Part shown: piece after piece, positions 51,613-61,161 of the stretch
Position numbering within the stretch: the first letter of the stretch is position 1
Layout: each line of letters opens with the position of its first letter
Source: Burkholderia cepacia GG4
GTDB lineage: Bacteria; Pseudomonadota; Gammaproteobacteria; Burkholderiales; Burkholderiaceae
Direction: 5' to 3'
DNA length: 64,000 nucleotides
NCBI RefSeq assembly: GCF_000292915.1
Contig: NC_018513.1
Location: 2,542,001 to 2,606,000, forward strand
The notes under the pieces: generated by a model
Told to the model about the DNA's origin: nothing
Databases searched by the model: none
Seen by the model: only the letters and a program-made list of their open reading frames with translations
Position numbers and translations under genes: made by a program

Positions 51613-52677
51613 TCAGCCTGCGTTGACTTCGCGCAGCACCGTGCGGCGCTTCTGGCGCAGCAGTTCCTCGTAACCCTTCACGTAGTTCTGGGCCATCACC
51701 TTCGACGAGAAGCGTGCTTCGAACGCAGCGCGAACCTTCTCGCGCGGCAGCGTGTCGAGTCGCTTGAGCGCCGCGACGGCCGACAGTTCGTCTTCGACGA
51801 CGAAGCCCGACACGCCGTTGTCGATCACTTCCGGCACCGAGCCGCGCTTGAACGCGATCACCGGCGTGCCGCAGGCCATCGCCTCGATCATCACCAGGCC
51901 GAACGGCTCCGGCCAGTCGATCGGGAACAGCAGCGCATGCGCGTTGCCCAGGAATTCGGTCTTTTCGGACTCGCTGATTTCGCCGATGTACTCGACGTGC
52001 GGCAGCGCGAACAGCGGCTTGATCTTCTCTTCGTAGTACGCGCGGTCAGCCTTGTCGAGCTTCGCGGCGATCTTGATCGGCAGGCCGGCTTGCTCGGCGA
52101 TGCGGATCGCCGTGTCGACGCGCTTCTCCGGCGAGATGCGGCCGAGGAACGCGAGGTAGCTCGGCTTCACGTTCGGGATCGGCGTCAGCAGGTTTTCCGG
52201 CAGGCCGTGGTAGACGGTCGACAGCCAGTTCGCCTGCGGCAGCGGGATGCGCTGGTTGTCGGAGATCGACACGACCGGCACGTCGCTGAATGCGTTGAAG
52301 ACCGGCTGCAGTTCCGGCAGATCGAGACGGCCGTGCATCGTCGTCAGATGCGGGACCGGCTGGCGCGAGAACAGCGAGAACGGGTAGTAGTCGATGTGGC
52401 AGTGCAGGACGTCGAACTCTTCCGCGCGGCGGCGCACCTGCTCGAGGAGCAGCATGTGCGGGGCCATCACGTCGCGGATGGTCGGGTCGAGGCGCAGCGC
52501 CTGCGGCCAGCACGCTTCGAGCTTCGCGGAAGTTTGCGAATCGCCGCTCGCGAAGAGCGTGACGTCATGCCCCATCTCGACAAGTGCTTCGGTCAAATAG
52601 GACACCACTCGCTCGGTACCACCGTAAAGCTTCGGGGGGACCGCTTCGTGCAACGGAGCGATTTGGGCGATTCGCAT
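51613..52677 (-). CDS. Family 4 glycosyltransferase
   Basis: 354 residues. The ATG has AGGAG 5-9 bases upstream. GT-B fold: the N-terminal part has the glycine loop KLYGGTERVVSYL and the C-terminal part has FLGRISPEKRVDTAIRIAE and the EPFGLVMIEAMACGTPVIAF donor-binding block. Such enzymes add sugars to glycans, glycogen or lipids. It stands alone; the acceptor is unknown. Trehalose genes are 2.5 kb away, but no direct link is visible. Confidence 0.88.
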   Translation of the reverse strand: MRIAQIAPLHEAVPPKLYGGTERVVSYLTEALVEMGHDVTLFASGDSQTSAKLEACWPQALRLDPTIRDVMAPHMLLLEQVRRRAEEFDVLHCHIDYYPFSLFSRQPVPHLTTMHGRLDLPELQPVFNAFSDVPVVSISDNQRIPLPQANWLSTVYHGLPENLLTPIPNVKPSYLAFLGRISPEKRVDTAIRIAEQAGLPIKIAAKLDKADRAYYEEKIKPLFALPHVEYIGEISESEKTEFLGNAHALLFPIDWPEPFGLVMIEAMACGTPVIAFKRGSVPEVIDNGVSGFVVEDELSAVAALKRLDTLPREKVRAAFEARFSSKVMAQNYVKGYEELLRQKRRTVLREVNAG

Positions 52678-53240
52678 GCGTAACTCCTAAAAAATCGGCT
52701 AAAAACCAGGTATGGGTCGGCAACCTGCCGGCGATCCGGGCTGGATGCATTTCGTCTTAAAATCGGACGAATCAGCCTGCCGGGGGCGTCGAACCCGCGC
52801 TGCTCAAGGAGCGTCGGCGACGCGACAGGCATAGAACGTTTGAAACGAAGACCCGTTGACAGGGGTTCGTAAAAACCTGGAATCGAACCCGGAGCCGATT
52901 ATCTAGGGTTAGTCCTGATACGGCGCACAACATTTCAAACACTTTGCTTTGTTACAAAGCCGCAACACTTTGCAACCCGCGGACTTGGGTGTCCGTTCTA
53001 GAGTGGAAGGCCCTTTTGGCGCTCCCTGTCATCCCGTCACCGCCGGCATCGCGATTCCGGCGCATGCGGCAAGACGGGATGCCGGATTTTATCTCAAAAT
53101 TGATCGCGCGCCCCTGGCCAAGGCAAGATTCGCTCAGCGCAATGCACGGCCTTGTTTACAATGCCGGATTATTCAGTCCGGGCGACCACCGGCTGCGATC
53201 CAGCCGCTCCGCTCAATCACCGAATTACCGCACGCATATT
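52678..53240. other. 563-base divergent region
   Basis: Between the glycosyltransferase (minus) and the ABC exporter (plus). It holds the small dyad GCTTTG-TTA-CAAAGC (about 52948-52962) and a TACAAT at 53157-53162 that could be the -10 of the exporter gene. A frame open from 52944 runs through it, but codon use and lack of a ribosome site argue against translation from there. Confidence 0.5.
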
Positions 53241-55070
53241 TTGGAATCTCTCACCCCTGCCCAGCGCAACGCCCACAACGCGAAGCTGTCGAGCTACGCG
53301 CATCGGCCGATCGCGTTCCTGTTCCGCTACATCCGCCTGCATCCCGTCGCGCACCTGATCGTGCTCTGCAGCGTGCTGGCCGCCGTCGGCTGCGCGCTCG
53401 GCTCGCAATACGCGATCAAGCACCTGATCGACGTGCTCGCGGCCGGGCGCCATCATCCGGGCCCGCTGTGGAGTGCCTTCGCGCTGCTCGTCGGGCTGAT
53501 CGCGGCCGACAACCTGCTCTGGCGCGTCGGCGGCTGGGTCGCCGCGCACACGTTCGTCGCGGTCACCGGCGACCTGCGGCGCGACCTGTTCCAGTATCTG
53601 ATCGGCCATTCGCCGACGTACTACTCGGAAAAGCAGCCGGGCACGCTCGCGAGCCGCATCACCGCCACATCGAACGCCGTCTATACGTCGGAGAACACGA
53701 TGGCGTGGAACGTGCTGCCGCCGTGCATCGCGGTGATGGGCGCGATCCTGATGATCATCGTCGTGAACCCGCTGATGGCCGCCGGCCTGCTCGGCTGTTC
53801 GGCCGTGCTTTCCGTCATCCTGTTCAAGCTTGCCGGGCGCGGCTCCGCGCGCCATCACACGTTCGCGGCGAAGGCCGCGGCAGTCGACGGCGAACTCGTC
53901 GACGTGATCGGCAACATGGGCCTCGTGCGTGCGTTCGGGATGACGCTGCGCGAACAGAAACGCTTCGGCGCGACGGTGAAGGCCGAGATGGACGCGCGCC
54001 AGCAAAGCCTGCTCTATCTCGAGAAGCTGCGCCTGCTGCACGCGGTGATCACCGCGATGCTGTCCGCCGGCCTGCTCGGCTGGGCGCTGTGGCTGTGGGA
54101 CCAGGGCCGCGCGACGTCGGGCGACATCGTGCTCGTCAGCTCGCTCGGCTTCACGATCCTGCACGGCACGCGCGACCTCGCGGTTGCGCTCGTCGACGTC
54201 ACGCAGCACGTCGCACGGTTGTCCGAAGCCGTGAAGACGCTGCTCGAGCCGCACGGGATGCCGGACCGCTCCGACGCGCAGCCGCTGTCGGCCAAGGGCG
54301 GGCGCGTCGACTTCGAACGCGTGACGTTCGCGTATCCGCATCGCCGCGCGATCCTCGACCACTTCGATCTCCATATCGAACCGGGCCAGCGCGTCGGCCT
54401 GATCGGCAAGTCGGGCGCCGGCAAGTCGACCGTGCTCGCGCTGCTGCAACGCTTCTACGACACGCAGGACGGCGCCGTGAAGGTCGACGGCCAGGACGTC
54501 AAGGCGATCACGCAGGACAGCCTGCGCCACGCGATCGCACTCGTGCCGCAGGATATCTCGCTGATGCACCGGACGATCTACGACAACATCGCATACGGCC
54601 GTCCCGACGCAACCCGCGAGGAAGTGCTCGCCGCCGCGCGCGACGCACGCTGCGCGGAGTTCATCGAAGCGATGCCGGAAGGCTATGACACGATCGTCGG
54701 CGACCGCGGCGTGAAGCTGTCGGGCGGCCAGCGCCAGCGCATCGCGATCGCGCGCGCGATCCTGAAGGATGCGCCGATCCTGTTGCTCGACGAAGCGACG
54801 TCGGCGCTCGACAGCGCGTCCGAGGAAGCGATCCAGAGCGCACTCGACCGCCTGATGGTCGGCCGCACGGTGATCGCGATCGCGCACCGGCTGTCGACGC
54901 TGCGCAACTTCGACCGCATCATCGTGATGAGCAACGGCAAGGTGATCGACGACGGCAGCCCCGACGTGCTGCGCAATCGTCCGGGCCTGTACCGCGACCT
55001 GCTCGCGAAGCAGCACGGCCGCCATCACGCACCCGACGGCACCACGCCGACCGGCGAACGCGCGGCCTGA
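53241..55070 (+). CDS. ABC exporter (MsbA/multidrug type)
   Basis: About 609 residues from a TTG at 53241 (ESLTPAQRNAHNAKL). The start is uncertain: the frame is open back to 52944 with ATGs, but homology begins here. Six membrane segments (about residues 30-310), then the ATPase: Walker A IGKSGAGKST, signature KLSGGQRQRIAIARA, Walker B PILLLDEATSALDS, and H-loop AIAHRLST. Half-transporter; it works as a dimer. Substrate unknown; lipid or drug export fits. Single gene. Confidence 0.85.
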   Translation: MESLTPAQRNAHNAKLSSYAHRPIAFLFRYIRLHPVAHLIVLCSVLAAVGCALGSQYAIKHLIDVLAAGRHHPGPLWSAFALLVGLIAADNLLWRVGGWVAAHTFVAVTGDLRRDLFQYLIGHSPTYYSEKQPGTLASRITATSNAVYTSENTMAWNVLPPCIAVMGAILMIIVVNPLMAAGLLGCSAVLSVILFKLAGRGSARHHTFAAKAAAVDGELVDVIGNMGLVRAFGMTLREQKRFGATVKAEMDARQQSLLYLEKLRLLHAVITAMLSAGLLGWALWLWDQGRATSGDIVLVSSLGFTILHGTRDLAVALVDVTQHVARLSEAVKTLLEPHGMPDRSDAQPLSAKGGRVDFERVTFAYPHRRAILDHFDLHIEPGQRVGLIGKSGAGKSTVLALLQRFYDTQDGAVKVDGQDVKAITQDSLRHAIALVPQDISLMHRTIYDNIAYGRPDATREEVLAAARDARCAEFIEAMPEGYDTIVGDRGVKLSGGQRQRIAIARAILKDAPILLLDEATSALDSASEEAIQSALDRLMVGRTVIAIAHRLSTLRNFDRIIVMSNGKVIDDGSPDVLRNRPGLYRDLLAKQHGRHHAPDGTTPTGERAA

Positions 55071-55090
55071 CGCAGCGCCGCGCAGCCGAT

Positions 55091-55127
55091 AAAAAAGCCG
55101 CCGTGCTTCACGCACGGCGGCTTTTTT
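55091..55127. terminator. Bidirectional Rho-independent terminator
   Basis: 16-base perfect stem AAAAAAGCCGCCGTGC/GCACGGCGGCTTTTTT with a 5-base loop. It lies between the exporter (plus) and otsA (minus) and serves both. Confidence 0.92.
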
Positions 55128-55162
55128 CATCCTGTCGCGCGACTCGCGCGGCGCAGCACCGG

Positions 55163-56542
55163 CTACCCGCGCTGCAGGTCGCGCAGGAAATTGTCGCGCC
55201 ACACCGACACGTTGTTCTCGCGCAGCTGCGCGATCATGTCCACATAACGCGCGCGCCGCTCGGCGAGCGGCATCGTCAGCGCCAGCGACAGCGCATCGGC
55301 CATTCCGTCGATGTCGATCGGATTGACGATCAGCGCGCCCGTCAGCTCGCGCGCGGCCCCCGCGAAACGCGACAGCACGAGCACGCCCGGATCGTCCGGA
55401 TCCTGCGCGGACACGTACTCCTTGGCGACGAGGTTCATCCCGTCGCGCAACGGCGTCACGAAGCCCACGCGCGCCAGCCGGTACAGCGCGGCCAGCACCT
55501 GCCGGTCGTACTGGCGGTGGATGTAGAGGATCGGCGCCCAGTCGAGCTCCGCGTAGCGCCCGTTGATGCGCCCCGACTCCGCCTCGAGCTGCAGGCGGAT
55601 GTCCTGGTACGCGCGCAGGTCCGCACGCGTGGACGGCGCGATCTGCAGGAACGACACGCGATTGCGGATCGACGTCTGGTGTTCCAGCAGTTTCTCGAAC
55701 GCGCGGAATCGCTCGACGAGCCCCTTCGAATAATCGAGCCGGTCGACGCTCATGATCAGCTGGCGGCCACGCAGCGACGTCGCCAGCGTGCGCACGGCCT
55801 TGCCGTTTTCACCCGCCTGCGCGAGCGACGCGATCTCGTCCGGGTACACGCCGATCGGATAGGCGGCCGCACGCAGCGTGTTGCCGAACGCGTTCACGCG
55901 CATCGTGTGGCCTTCGCGCGTCACTTCACCGCCGGCCTCGAACTCGACGTAGTCGCAGAACGCGCGCAGGTCGGGCTCGGTCTGGAAGCCGAGCAGGTCG
56001 AACGCGCACAGTGACTCGACGAGCTCGCGATGCGGCGGCACGTTGACGAGCACCTGCGCGGCCGGAAACGGGATATGCAGGAAAAAGCCGATGCGGTTCT
56101 TCACGCCGGCCGCGCGCAGCGCACGCGCGAACGGGATCAGGTGATAGTCGTGCACCCAGATCACGTCGTCGTCCTGCAGCAGCGGCACGAGCTGCTGCGC
56201 GAGCCAGTCGTTCACGCGGCGGTAGCCTTCGAACTCGTGCCGGTCGTACTGGATCAGGTCCGCGCGGTAGTGGAAAGCCGGCCACAGCGTCGCGTTCGAG
56301 AAGCCGCGGTAATACTGGTCGTAATCGCGGCGCGACAGCCCGACGGTCGCGAACGTCACGGGCCCGCGCTCCTCGATACGGATCTGCGGCGCACCGGACG
56401 CGACCACCTCGCCGCTCCAGCCGAACCACATGCCGCCCGTCTCCTTCAGCGCGTCGTAGACGCCGATCGCGAGGCCGCCCGCCGCCGGTTCGCCTTCCGA
56501 AATCGGGGCGACGCGGTTCGAAACGATGATGAGTCGGCTCAT
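55163..56542 (-). CDS. otsA: Trehalose-6-phosphate synthase
   Basis: 459 residues. GT20 glycosyltransferase: [20 protein letters not shown] with the glucose-6-phosphate loop, then [27 protein letters not shown] and [14 protein letters not shown]. It makes trehalose-6-phosphate from UDP-glucose and glucose-6-phosphate. It overlaps otsB by four bases. The product protects against desiccation and osmotic stress. Confidence 0.95.
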   Translation of the reverse strand: MSRLIIVSNRVAPISEGEPAAGGLAIGVYDALKETGGMWFGWSGEVVASGAPQIRIEERGPVTFATVGLSRRDYDQYYRGFSNATLWPAFHYRADLIQYDRHEFEGYRRVNDWLAQQLVPLLQDDDVIWVHDYHLIPFARALRAAGVKNRIGFFLHIPFPAAQVLVNVPPHRELVESLCAFDLLGFQTEPDLRAFCDYVEFEAGGEVTREGHTMRVNAFGNTLRAAAYPIGVYPDEIASLAQAGENGKAVRTLATSLRGRQLIMSVDRLDYSKGLVERFRAFEKLLEHQTSIRNRVSFLQIAPSTRADLRAYQDIRLQLEAESGRINGRYAELDWAPILYIHRQYDRQVLAALYRLARVGFVTPLRDGMNLVAKEYVSAQDPDDPGVLVLSRFAGAARELTGALIVNPIDIDGMADALSLALTMPLAERRARYVDMIAQLRENNVSVWRDNFLRDLQRG

Positions 56543-57291
56543 GCGCCCGGCAGCTCCACGCCGAGCCAGCGGGCGATCTGCTCGTGCAGCGCGTCGACCG
56601 AGTCGAGCCGCGTCCGGGCCGACGTCTCGCCCGCGCCGACCTTGATCGACAGGCCGCCGCGCGCGTTGACCACCGCGAAGCCCTTCTCGTCGGTCAGGTC
56701 GTCGCCCGCGAACAGCGGCACGCGCCCCGCGAACGGCGGTTCGTCGAGGAACGCGGCCAGCGCGCGCCCCTTGTCGACGCCCTTCGGCTTGATCTCGAAC
56801 ACCATCTTGCCGGGCTGCAGCACGTACGCATCCGCATATTCGGCGACGAGGCGCTCGGTCGCTTCACGCGCGACCGGCTCGCGCTCGGGCGAGTTGCGGT
56901 AGTGCAGCGCGACGGCCGCCCCCTTGATCTCGAGCAGCATGCCCGGATAGCGGTCGACCACGGACGCGAGCTCGCGCTCGATGCGCAGCAGCCGATCGTC
57001 GTTGAAGCCGATGCGCTGCGTGTCGCCGTTCGCATCGCGACGCTCGGCGCCGTGCAGGCCGGCCATCGGCAGGTCCGGCATGTTCAGGAACATGTCGAGG
57101 TTGTCGATGCCGCGACCCGACACGATGGCGACCGCGCCGTGCGAGCGGCGCCGCAATTCATCGAGCAGCGTCAGCAGCGACGGCGGGACGTGAATGCTGT
57201 CGGGCGTGGGCGCCAGCTCGACGAGCGTGCCGTCGAAGTCGAAGAAGAACGCGGTATCGGTCAGGGACAGGGAAGCCGGAACGGATTGCAT
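56539..57291 (-). CDS. otsB: Trehalose-6-phosphate phosphatase
   Basis: 250 residues from the ATG at 57291. HAD phosphatase: nucleophile Asp in FFFDFDGTLVELAP, and the late acidic motif FAGDDLTDEKGFAVV. It removes phosphate from trehalose-6-phosphate. First gene of the otsBA operon. No stress-type promoter could be named. Confidence 0.93.
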   Translation of the reverse strand: MQSVPASLSLTDTAFFFDFDGTLVELAPTPDSIHVPPSLLTLLDELRRRSHGAVAIVSGRGIDNLDMFLNMPDLPMAGLHGAERRDANGDTQRIGFNDDRLLRIERELASVVDRYPGMLLEIKGAAVALHYRNSPEREPVAREATERLVAEYADAYVLQPGKMVFEIKPKGVDKGRALAAFLDEPPFAGRVPLFAGDDLTDEKGFAVVNARGGLSIKVGAGETSARTRLDSVDALHEQIARWLGVELPGA

Positions 57292-57572
57292 CGATTCGAT
57301 AGTCTGAGGAGCGCCTGCAAACGCGGGGCCGCCGCAGCGAGAATGGAATTGTGCGCATCTTACCGCGCCTGAGTGCCGGGATGGGCGAAACCGTTGCACG
57401 ACGGACCTCGCACCGCGTCCGTCGTCAACTGCGACATATTGCCCCGCTCGCCCGCGCCGTACCAGTTTCGAAAGGACATGGGCGCGGGAATTGCGCTACA
57501 GTCGCAACCGCCGGCCGCGCGACGCATGGCGCCGCGCCGGCCGACGACCATTCCGTCCGATCGAGCCCCAGG

Positions 57573-58217
57573 ATGTCGTCTGCCCGTCCCGCGCCGCACC
57601 GGCGCCGCTTCAGCTTCACCCGCTTCGCCCGCACGGCCGCCGCGCTGGCCGCCGCCGTCGCGCTCGCCGCATGCACGCACGACGAGCCGAACTGGCACCT
57701 GACCAACGTCACGGGCCACCTGCCCGACCTGTCGTTCACGCTGACCGGCGGCGACGGTCGCCCGGTCGACGCGAACGCGTTCCACGGTCGCATCGCGCTC
57801 GTCTACTTCGGCTACACGCACTGCCCGGACGTCTGCCCGGAAACGATGGCGCGGCTGATGGAAGTGCTCGCGAAGCTCGGCCCGCAATCGAACGACGTCC
57901 GCATCCTGTTCGTATCGGTCGATCCCGCGCGCGACACGCCGCAGGCGATGCAGTCATACGTCGCCGCGTTCGATGCCGCGCACGCACGCGGCCTCACCGG
58001 CACCGACAGCCAGATCGAATCGCTCGCGAAACGCTATCGCGTCGCGTACCAGATGGAACAACGCGATCCGGCCGGCGGCTACGAGGTCACGCACAGCTCG
58101 GCCGTCTACATCTTCGATGCGAACGGCCGCGCGCGCCTGCTCGCGACCGACAGCGACTCGCCCGACGCCATCGCCGCCGATGTGCGCCGGATCATCGACA
58201 CCGCCTCCACCACCTGA
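57573..58217 (+). CDS. Sco1/SenC-type copper lipoprotein
   Basis: 214 residues. The ATG at 57573 is nearly adjacent to AGG. Lipobox LAAC at C34, so an outer face/periplasmic lipoprotein. Thioredoxin fold with copper-binding C84 and C88 in THCPDVCP and the third ligand His in YEVTHSSAVY. It delivers copper to, or reduces, the CuA site of cytochrome oxidase. Followed after 8 bases by the PCuAC gene and then CtaG. Confidence 0.92.
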   Translation: MSSARPAPHRRRFSFTRFARTAAALAAAVALAACTHDEPNWHLTNVTGHLPDLSFTLTGGDGRPVDANAFHGRIALVYFGYTHCPDVCPETMARLMEVLAKLGPQSNDVRILFVSVDPARDTPQAMQSYVAAFDAAHARGLTGTDSQIESLAKRYRVAYQMEQRDPAGGYEVTHSSAVYIFDANGRARLLATDSDSPDAIAADVRRIIDTASTT

Positions 58218-58225
58218 ATTCCGAC

Positions 58226-58666
58226 ATGAAGACGACTCTCAAGACGTTCGCCCTCCTCGCCGCGTTGTGCACCGGCGCGCACGCGTACGCCGCCGGCGCG
58301 ATCACCGCGCAGAACGCGTGGGTGCGCTGGCTGCCGAACCAGCTGCCCGCGGGCGGCTACGTGACGCTCGTCAACACGGGCGACAAGCCGGTCGATCTCG
58401 TCGACGTCGACAGCCCCGACTACGGGATGGCGATGCTGCACCAGACCGTGTCGAACGGCTCGACCCAGAAGATGGAAATGGTCGACAAGCTGACGATCCC
58501 CGCCCGCGGCAAGGTCGACATCGCGCCCGGCAGCTACCACTTCATGCTCGAGGAACCGAAGCACGCGATCAAGCCCGGCGACACCGTGCGCCTGCGCCTG
58601 AAGTTCTCCGACGGCGAAACGGTCGACACGCCGTTCGCCGTGAAATCGCCGGCCCAGGCAAAGTGA
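58226..58666 (+). CDS. Periplasmic copper chaperone PCuAC
   Basis: 146 residues with a signal peptide (cleavage near AYAAG). It holds the copper(I) site of the family: MAMLHQT, KMEM and YHFMLEEP provide His and Met ligands. It passes copper to Sco or CuA. Middle gene of the sco-PCuAC-ctaG run. Confidence 0.9.
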   Translation: MKTTLKTFALLAALCTGAHAYAAGAITAQNAWVRWLPNQLPAGGYVTLVNTGDKPVDLVDVDSPDYGMAMLHQTVSNGSTQKMEMVDKLTIPARGKVDIAPGSYHFMLEEPKHAIKPGDTVRLRLKFSDGETVDTPFAVKSPAQAK

Positions 58667-58676
58667 TGCGCGCGCG

Positions 58677-59549
58677 ATGAACGTCCTGTACTGGCTCGAT
58701 CCGTGGGAACCGTCGCCGACCGTGGTCATCGCGGTGCTGACGGCCGCCGTGCTGTTCGCGCGCGGCGTGAAGAAGGCGCAGGTGTCGCCGCTGCGGCAGT
58801 TCTCGTTCTGGCTCGGGCTGACGGCGCTGTATATCGCGCTGCATACGCGGCTCGACTACTTCTTCGAGCACGAATTCTTCATGCATCGCGCGCAGCACCT
58901 GGTGCTGCACCACCTCGGGCCGTTCTTCATCGCGCTGGCATACCCGGGCGCGGCGATCCGCGCGGGCATTCCGTTTCGCTGGCGGCAGCGCTTCGTGCGC
59001 CCCGCGCTCGCGTGGGCGCCCGTGCGCGCGACCCTCGACGTGGTGTTCCATCCGGTCGTCGCGGTCGTGCTGTTCGTCGGGCTGATCTATTTCTGGCTGC
59101 TGTCGCCGATCCACTTCATCGCGATGCTGGACTGGCGTCTCTATCGCGTGATGAACTGGAGCATGGTGATCGACGGGCTGCTGTTCTGGTGGCTCGTCGT
59201 CGATCCGCGTCCCGCGCCGCCCGCGCGGCTGTCGCCGGGCCGCCGGATCCTGATCGTCGTCGCGGCGATTCCGCCGCAGCTCGCGCTCGGCGCGCTGATC
59301 TTCTTCACGCCGCACGAGCTGTATCCGATCTACTCGATCTGCGGACGCGCATTCACGTGGCTCAGCCCGCTGCGCGACCAGCAGATCGGCGGCTTGCTGC
59401 TGTGGATTCCGGGTTCGATGATGAGCGTGATCGGCGCGCTGATCGCGCTGCGGCACTGGCTGCGGCTGTCCGCGCGCGGCCGCTTGATCGAAGAGCGGGC
59501 GGCCGCCCCGCGTACGGAGCGCCCGTCGGTGACGCGCGCCGCCCACTGA
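58677..59549 (+). CDS. Cytochrome oxidase assembly protein CtaG (caa3 type)
   Basis: 290 residues, about six or seven membrane segments. The first periplasmic part has HRAQHLVLHHLGPFF, typical of the Caa3_CtaG family, and a later FTPHELYPIY holds another conserved His. It assembles copper into haem-copper oxidase. It starts 10 bases after the PCuAC gene. The oxidase genes are not in the window. Confidence 0.88.
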   Translation: MNVLYWLDPWEPSPTVVIAVLTAAVLFARGVKKAQVSPLRQFSFWLGLTALYIALHTRLDYFFEHEFFMHRAQHLVLHHLGPFFIALAYPGAAIRAGIPFRWRQRFVRPALAWAPVRATLDVVFHPVVAVVLFVGLIYFWLLSPIHFIAMLDWRLYRVMNWSMVIDGLLFWWLVVDPRPAPPARLSPGRRILIVVAAIPPQLALGALIFFTPHELYPIYSICGRAFTWLSPLRDQQIGGLLLWIPGSMMSVIGALIALRHWLRLSARGRLIEERAAAPRTERPSVTRAAH

Positions 59550-59568
59550 CGGCGCGGCGCGCGGTGCG

Positions 59569-60060
59569 TCAGCCGCGCGCGCTGCTCATCCAGACGTGCG
59601 GAATGCCGTCCTCGTCGTGCACGTCCGAGCTCGGCGTGAAGCCGAAGGCCCCGTAGAAACGCTGCAAGTGGGCCTGCGCATGCAGGCTCACGGGCGTGTC
59701 CGGCCACTGCGCGCGGATGTGCTCGAGCGCATTCGACAGCAGCGCGTTGCCAAGGCCCGCGCCGCGAAACGCGGCGGTCGTTAGCACGCGGCCGATGCGC
59801 ACATCGGTGTTCCGCGCATCCGGCAGCAGCACGCGCAGGTAGCCGGCCAGGCGGCCCGCCGGATCGTACGCGGCCAGGTGCCACGCAGCCTGGTCCGCAT
59901 CGTCGATGTCGCGATACACGCAGTTCTGCTCGACGACGAACACGGCGCTGCGCGCTTCGAGGATCGAATAGATTTCGCGCGCCGTCAGCGCGTCGAAGGA
60001 TTTCCAGCGCCAGTCGAGATCGGCGGCGCTCGGGGATGCGGCGGGTGCGGAAGCGGTCAT
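59569..60060 (-). CDS. GNAT acetyltransferase (ElaA-like)
   Basis: 163 residues from the ATG at 60060. The acetyl-CoA-binding segment is IGRVLTTAAFRGAGLGNALL; the front part WRWKSFDALTAREIYSILEAR and VFVVEQNCVYRDIDDAD is typical of ElaA. Substrate unknown. It is convergent with ctaG. Confidence 0.88.
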   Translation of the reverse strand: MTASAPAASPSAADLDWRWKSFDALTAREIYSILEARSAVFVVEQNCVYRDIDDADQAAWHLAAYDPAGRLAGYLRVLLPDARNTDVRIGRVLTTAAFRGAGLGNALLSNALEHIRAQWPDTPVSLHAQAHLQRFYGAFGFTPSSDVHDEDGIPHVWMSSARG

Positions 60061-60152
60061 GTCGGTCCTGATTCGGGCGCGCCGGCCGGCGCGCGGCAAC
60101 CGTCGATTATGCCTCGAAGCGCACGCGGCGCGCGACCGCCCTTCCGCGCATG

Positions 60153-60179
60153 AAAAAGGCCCCGCATTGCGCGGGGCCT
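60153..60179 (-). terminator. Terminator after the pirin gene
   Basis: Stem AGGCCCCGC/GCGGGGCCT with loop ATTGC, five T after it on the minus strand. It begins 6 bases past the pirin stop. Confidence 0.85.
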
Positions 60180-60184
60180 GTCCG

Positions 60185-61051
60185 TCAGGCCGGCATCCGG
60201 CCGAAGCGGCCGCTGTTGAAATCGTCGATCGCGGTCCGGATTTCCTCTTGCGAGTTCATCACGAACGGCCCGTATCCGACGACCGGCTCATCGATCGGCT
60301 CGCCGCTCAGGATCAGCAGCTTGGCGTCGCTGTTCGCTTCGATCTCGACATCGCGGCCGTCGCGGCTCAGTTGCACGAACTGCGCTTCGCGGGCAACCGT
60401 ATCGCCGTTCACCATCAGCGTGCCGTTCAGCACGACCACCGCAAGCGTCCGACCTTCGGGGACCGGGAACCGCGCATGACCGCCTGCCACGAGCCGCACG
60501 TCCCACACGTCGATCGGCGTGTGCGTACGGGCCGGGCCGCGCCGCCCGTCGAGTTCGCCCGCGATGATCCGCGCCCGACCTGCGCCGTCCGGCAGTTCGA
60601 CCACCGGGATGTCCGCGTCCAGCACCGTCTGGTAGCCGGGCGCACCCATCTTGTCAGCGGCGGGCAGGTTCACCCACAGCTGCACCATCTCGAGCGGACC
60701 GCCACGCTTCGTGAATTCCTCCGAGTGGAATTCCTCGTGCAGGATCCCGCTCGCGGCGGTCATCCACTGCACGTCGCCCGGGCCGATCACGCCGCCCGCG
60801 CCGGTCGAGTCGCGGTGCGCGACTTCGCCGTCATAGACGATCGTCACCGTTTCGAACCCGCGGTGCGGGTGCTGGCCCACCCCGCGCGGTGCCGAAGCCG
60901 GCTCGAAGTTCGCCGGTCCCGCGTAGTCGAGCAGCAGGAACGGGCTCAGGTGCGTGCCGTGAGACTGATAGCTGAACATCGAGCGCACCGGGAAACCGTC
61001 GCCGACCCAATGGCCGCGCGGCGCACTGTAAACACCCTGGATCTTCTTCAT
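60185..61051 (-). CDS. Pirin-family bicupin protein
   Basis: 288 residues from the ATG at 61051 (GAAGG four bases upstream). Cupin metal site: HPHRGFETVTIVYDG and SGILHEEFHS supply three His and a Glu. Second cupin at about 150-270 lacks these residues. Pirins act as quercetinases or redox-sensing proteins. A LysR gene is divergent, and an 18-base palindrome is just upstream. Confidence 0.9.
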   Translation of the reverse strand: MKKIQGVYSAPRGHWVGDGFPVRSMFSYQSHGTHLSPFLLLDYAGPANFEPASAPRGVGQHPHRGFETVTIVYDGEVAHRDSTGAGGVIGPGDVQWMTAASGILHEEFHSEEFTKRGGPLEMVQLWVNLPAADKMGAPGYQTVLDADIPVVELPDGAGRARIIAGELDGRRGPARTHTPIDVWDVRLVAGGHARFPVPEGRTLAVVVLNGTLMVNGDTVAREAQFVQLSRDGRDVEIEANSDAKLLILSGEPIDEPVVGYGPFVMNSQEEIRTAIDDFNSGRFGRMPA

Positions 61052-61070
61052 TTGCCTTCTCCGAATTGCG

Positions 61071-61088
61071 GCGAAACACGTGTTTCGC
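61071..61088. promoter_or_regulatory. 18-base palindrome between pirin and LysR genes
   Basis: GCGAAACACGTGTTTCGC, a perfect dyad starting 20 bases upstream of the pirin start and 74 upstream of the LysR start. A likely binding site of the LysR protein or of another dimeric regulator. It would overlap the pirin promoter or leader. Confidence 0.6.
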
Positions 61089-61161
61089 ATCCTGAGTAGG
61101 AATATAGAGGTGGAACGATCGATCCGGTAGACTGCCAAATTCGCACTCAGCGTTCTATTTC

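Noticed and set aside
52944..53240. N-terminal extension of the ABC exporter by up to 99 residues
   Set aside because: No ribosome site, unlikely composition for an exporter N terminus, and a possible -10 element lies within it; the TTG at 53241 is preferred but remains uncertain.
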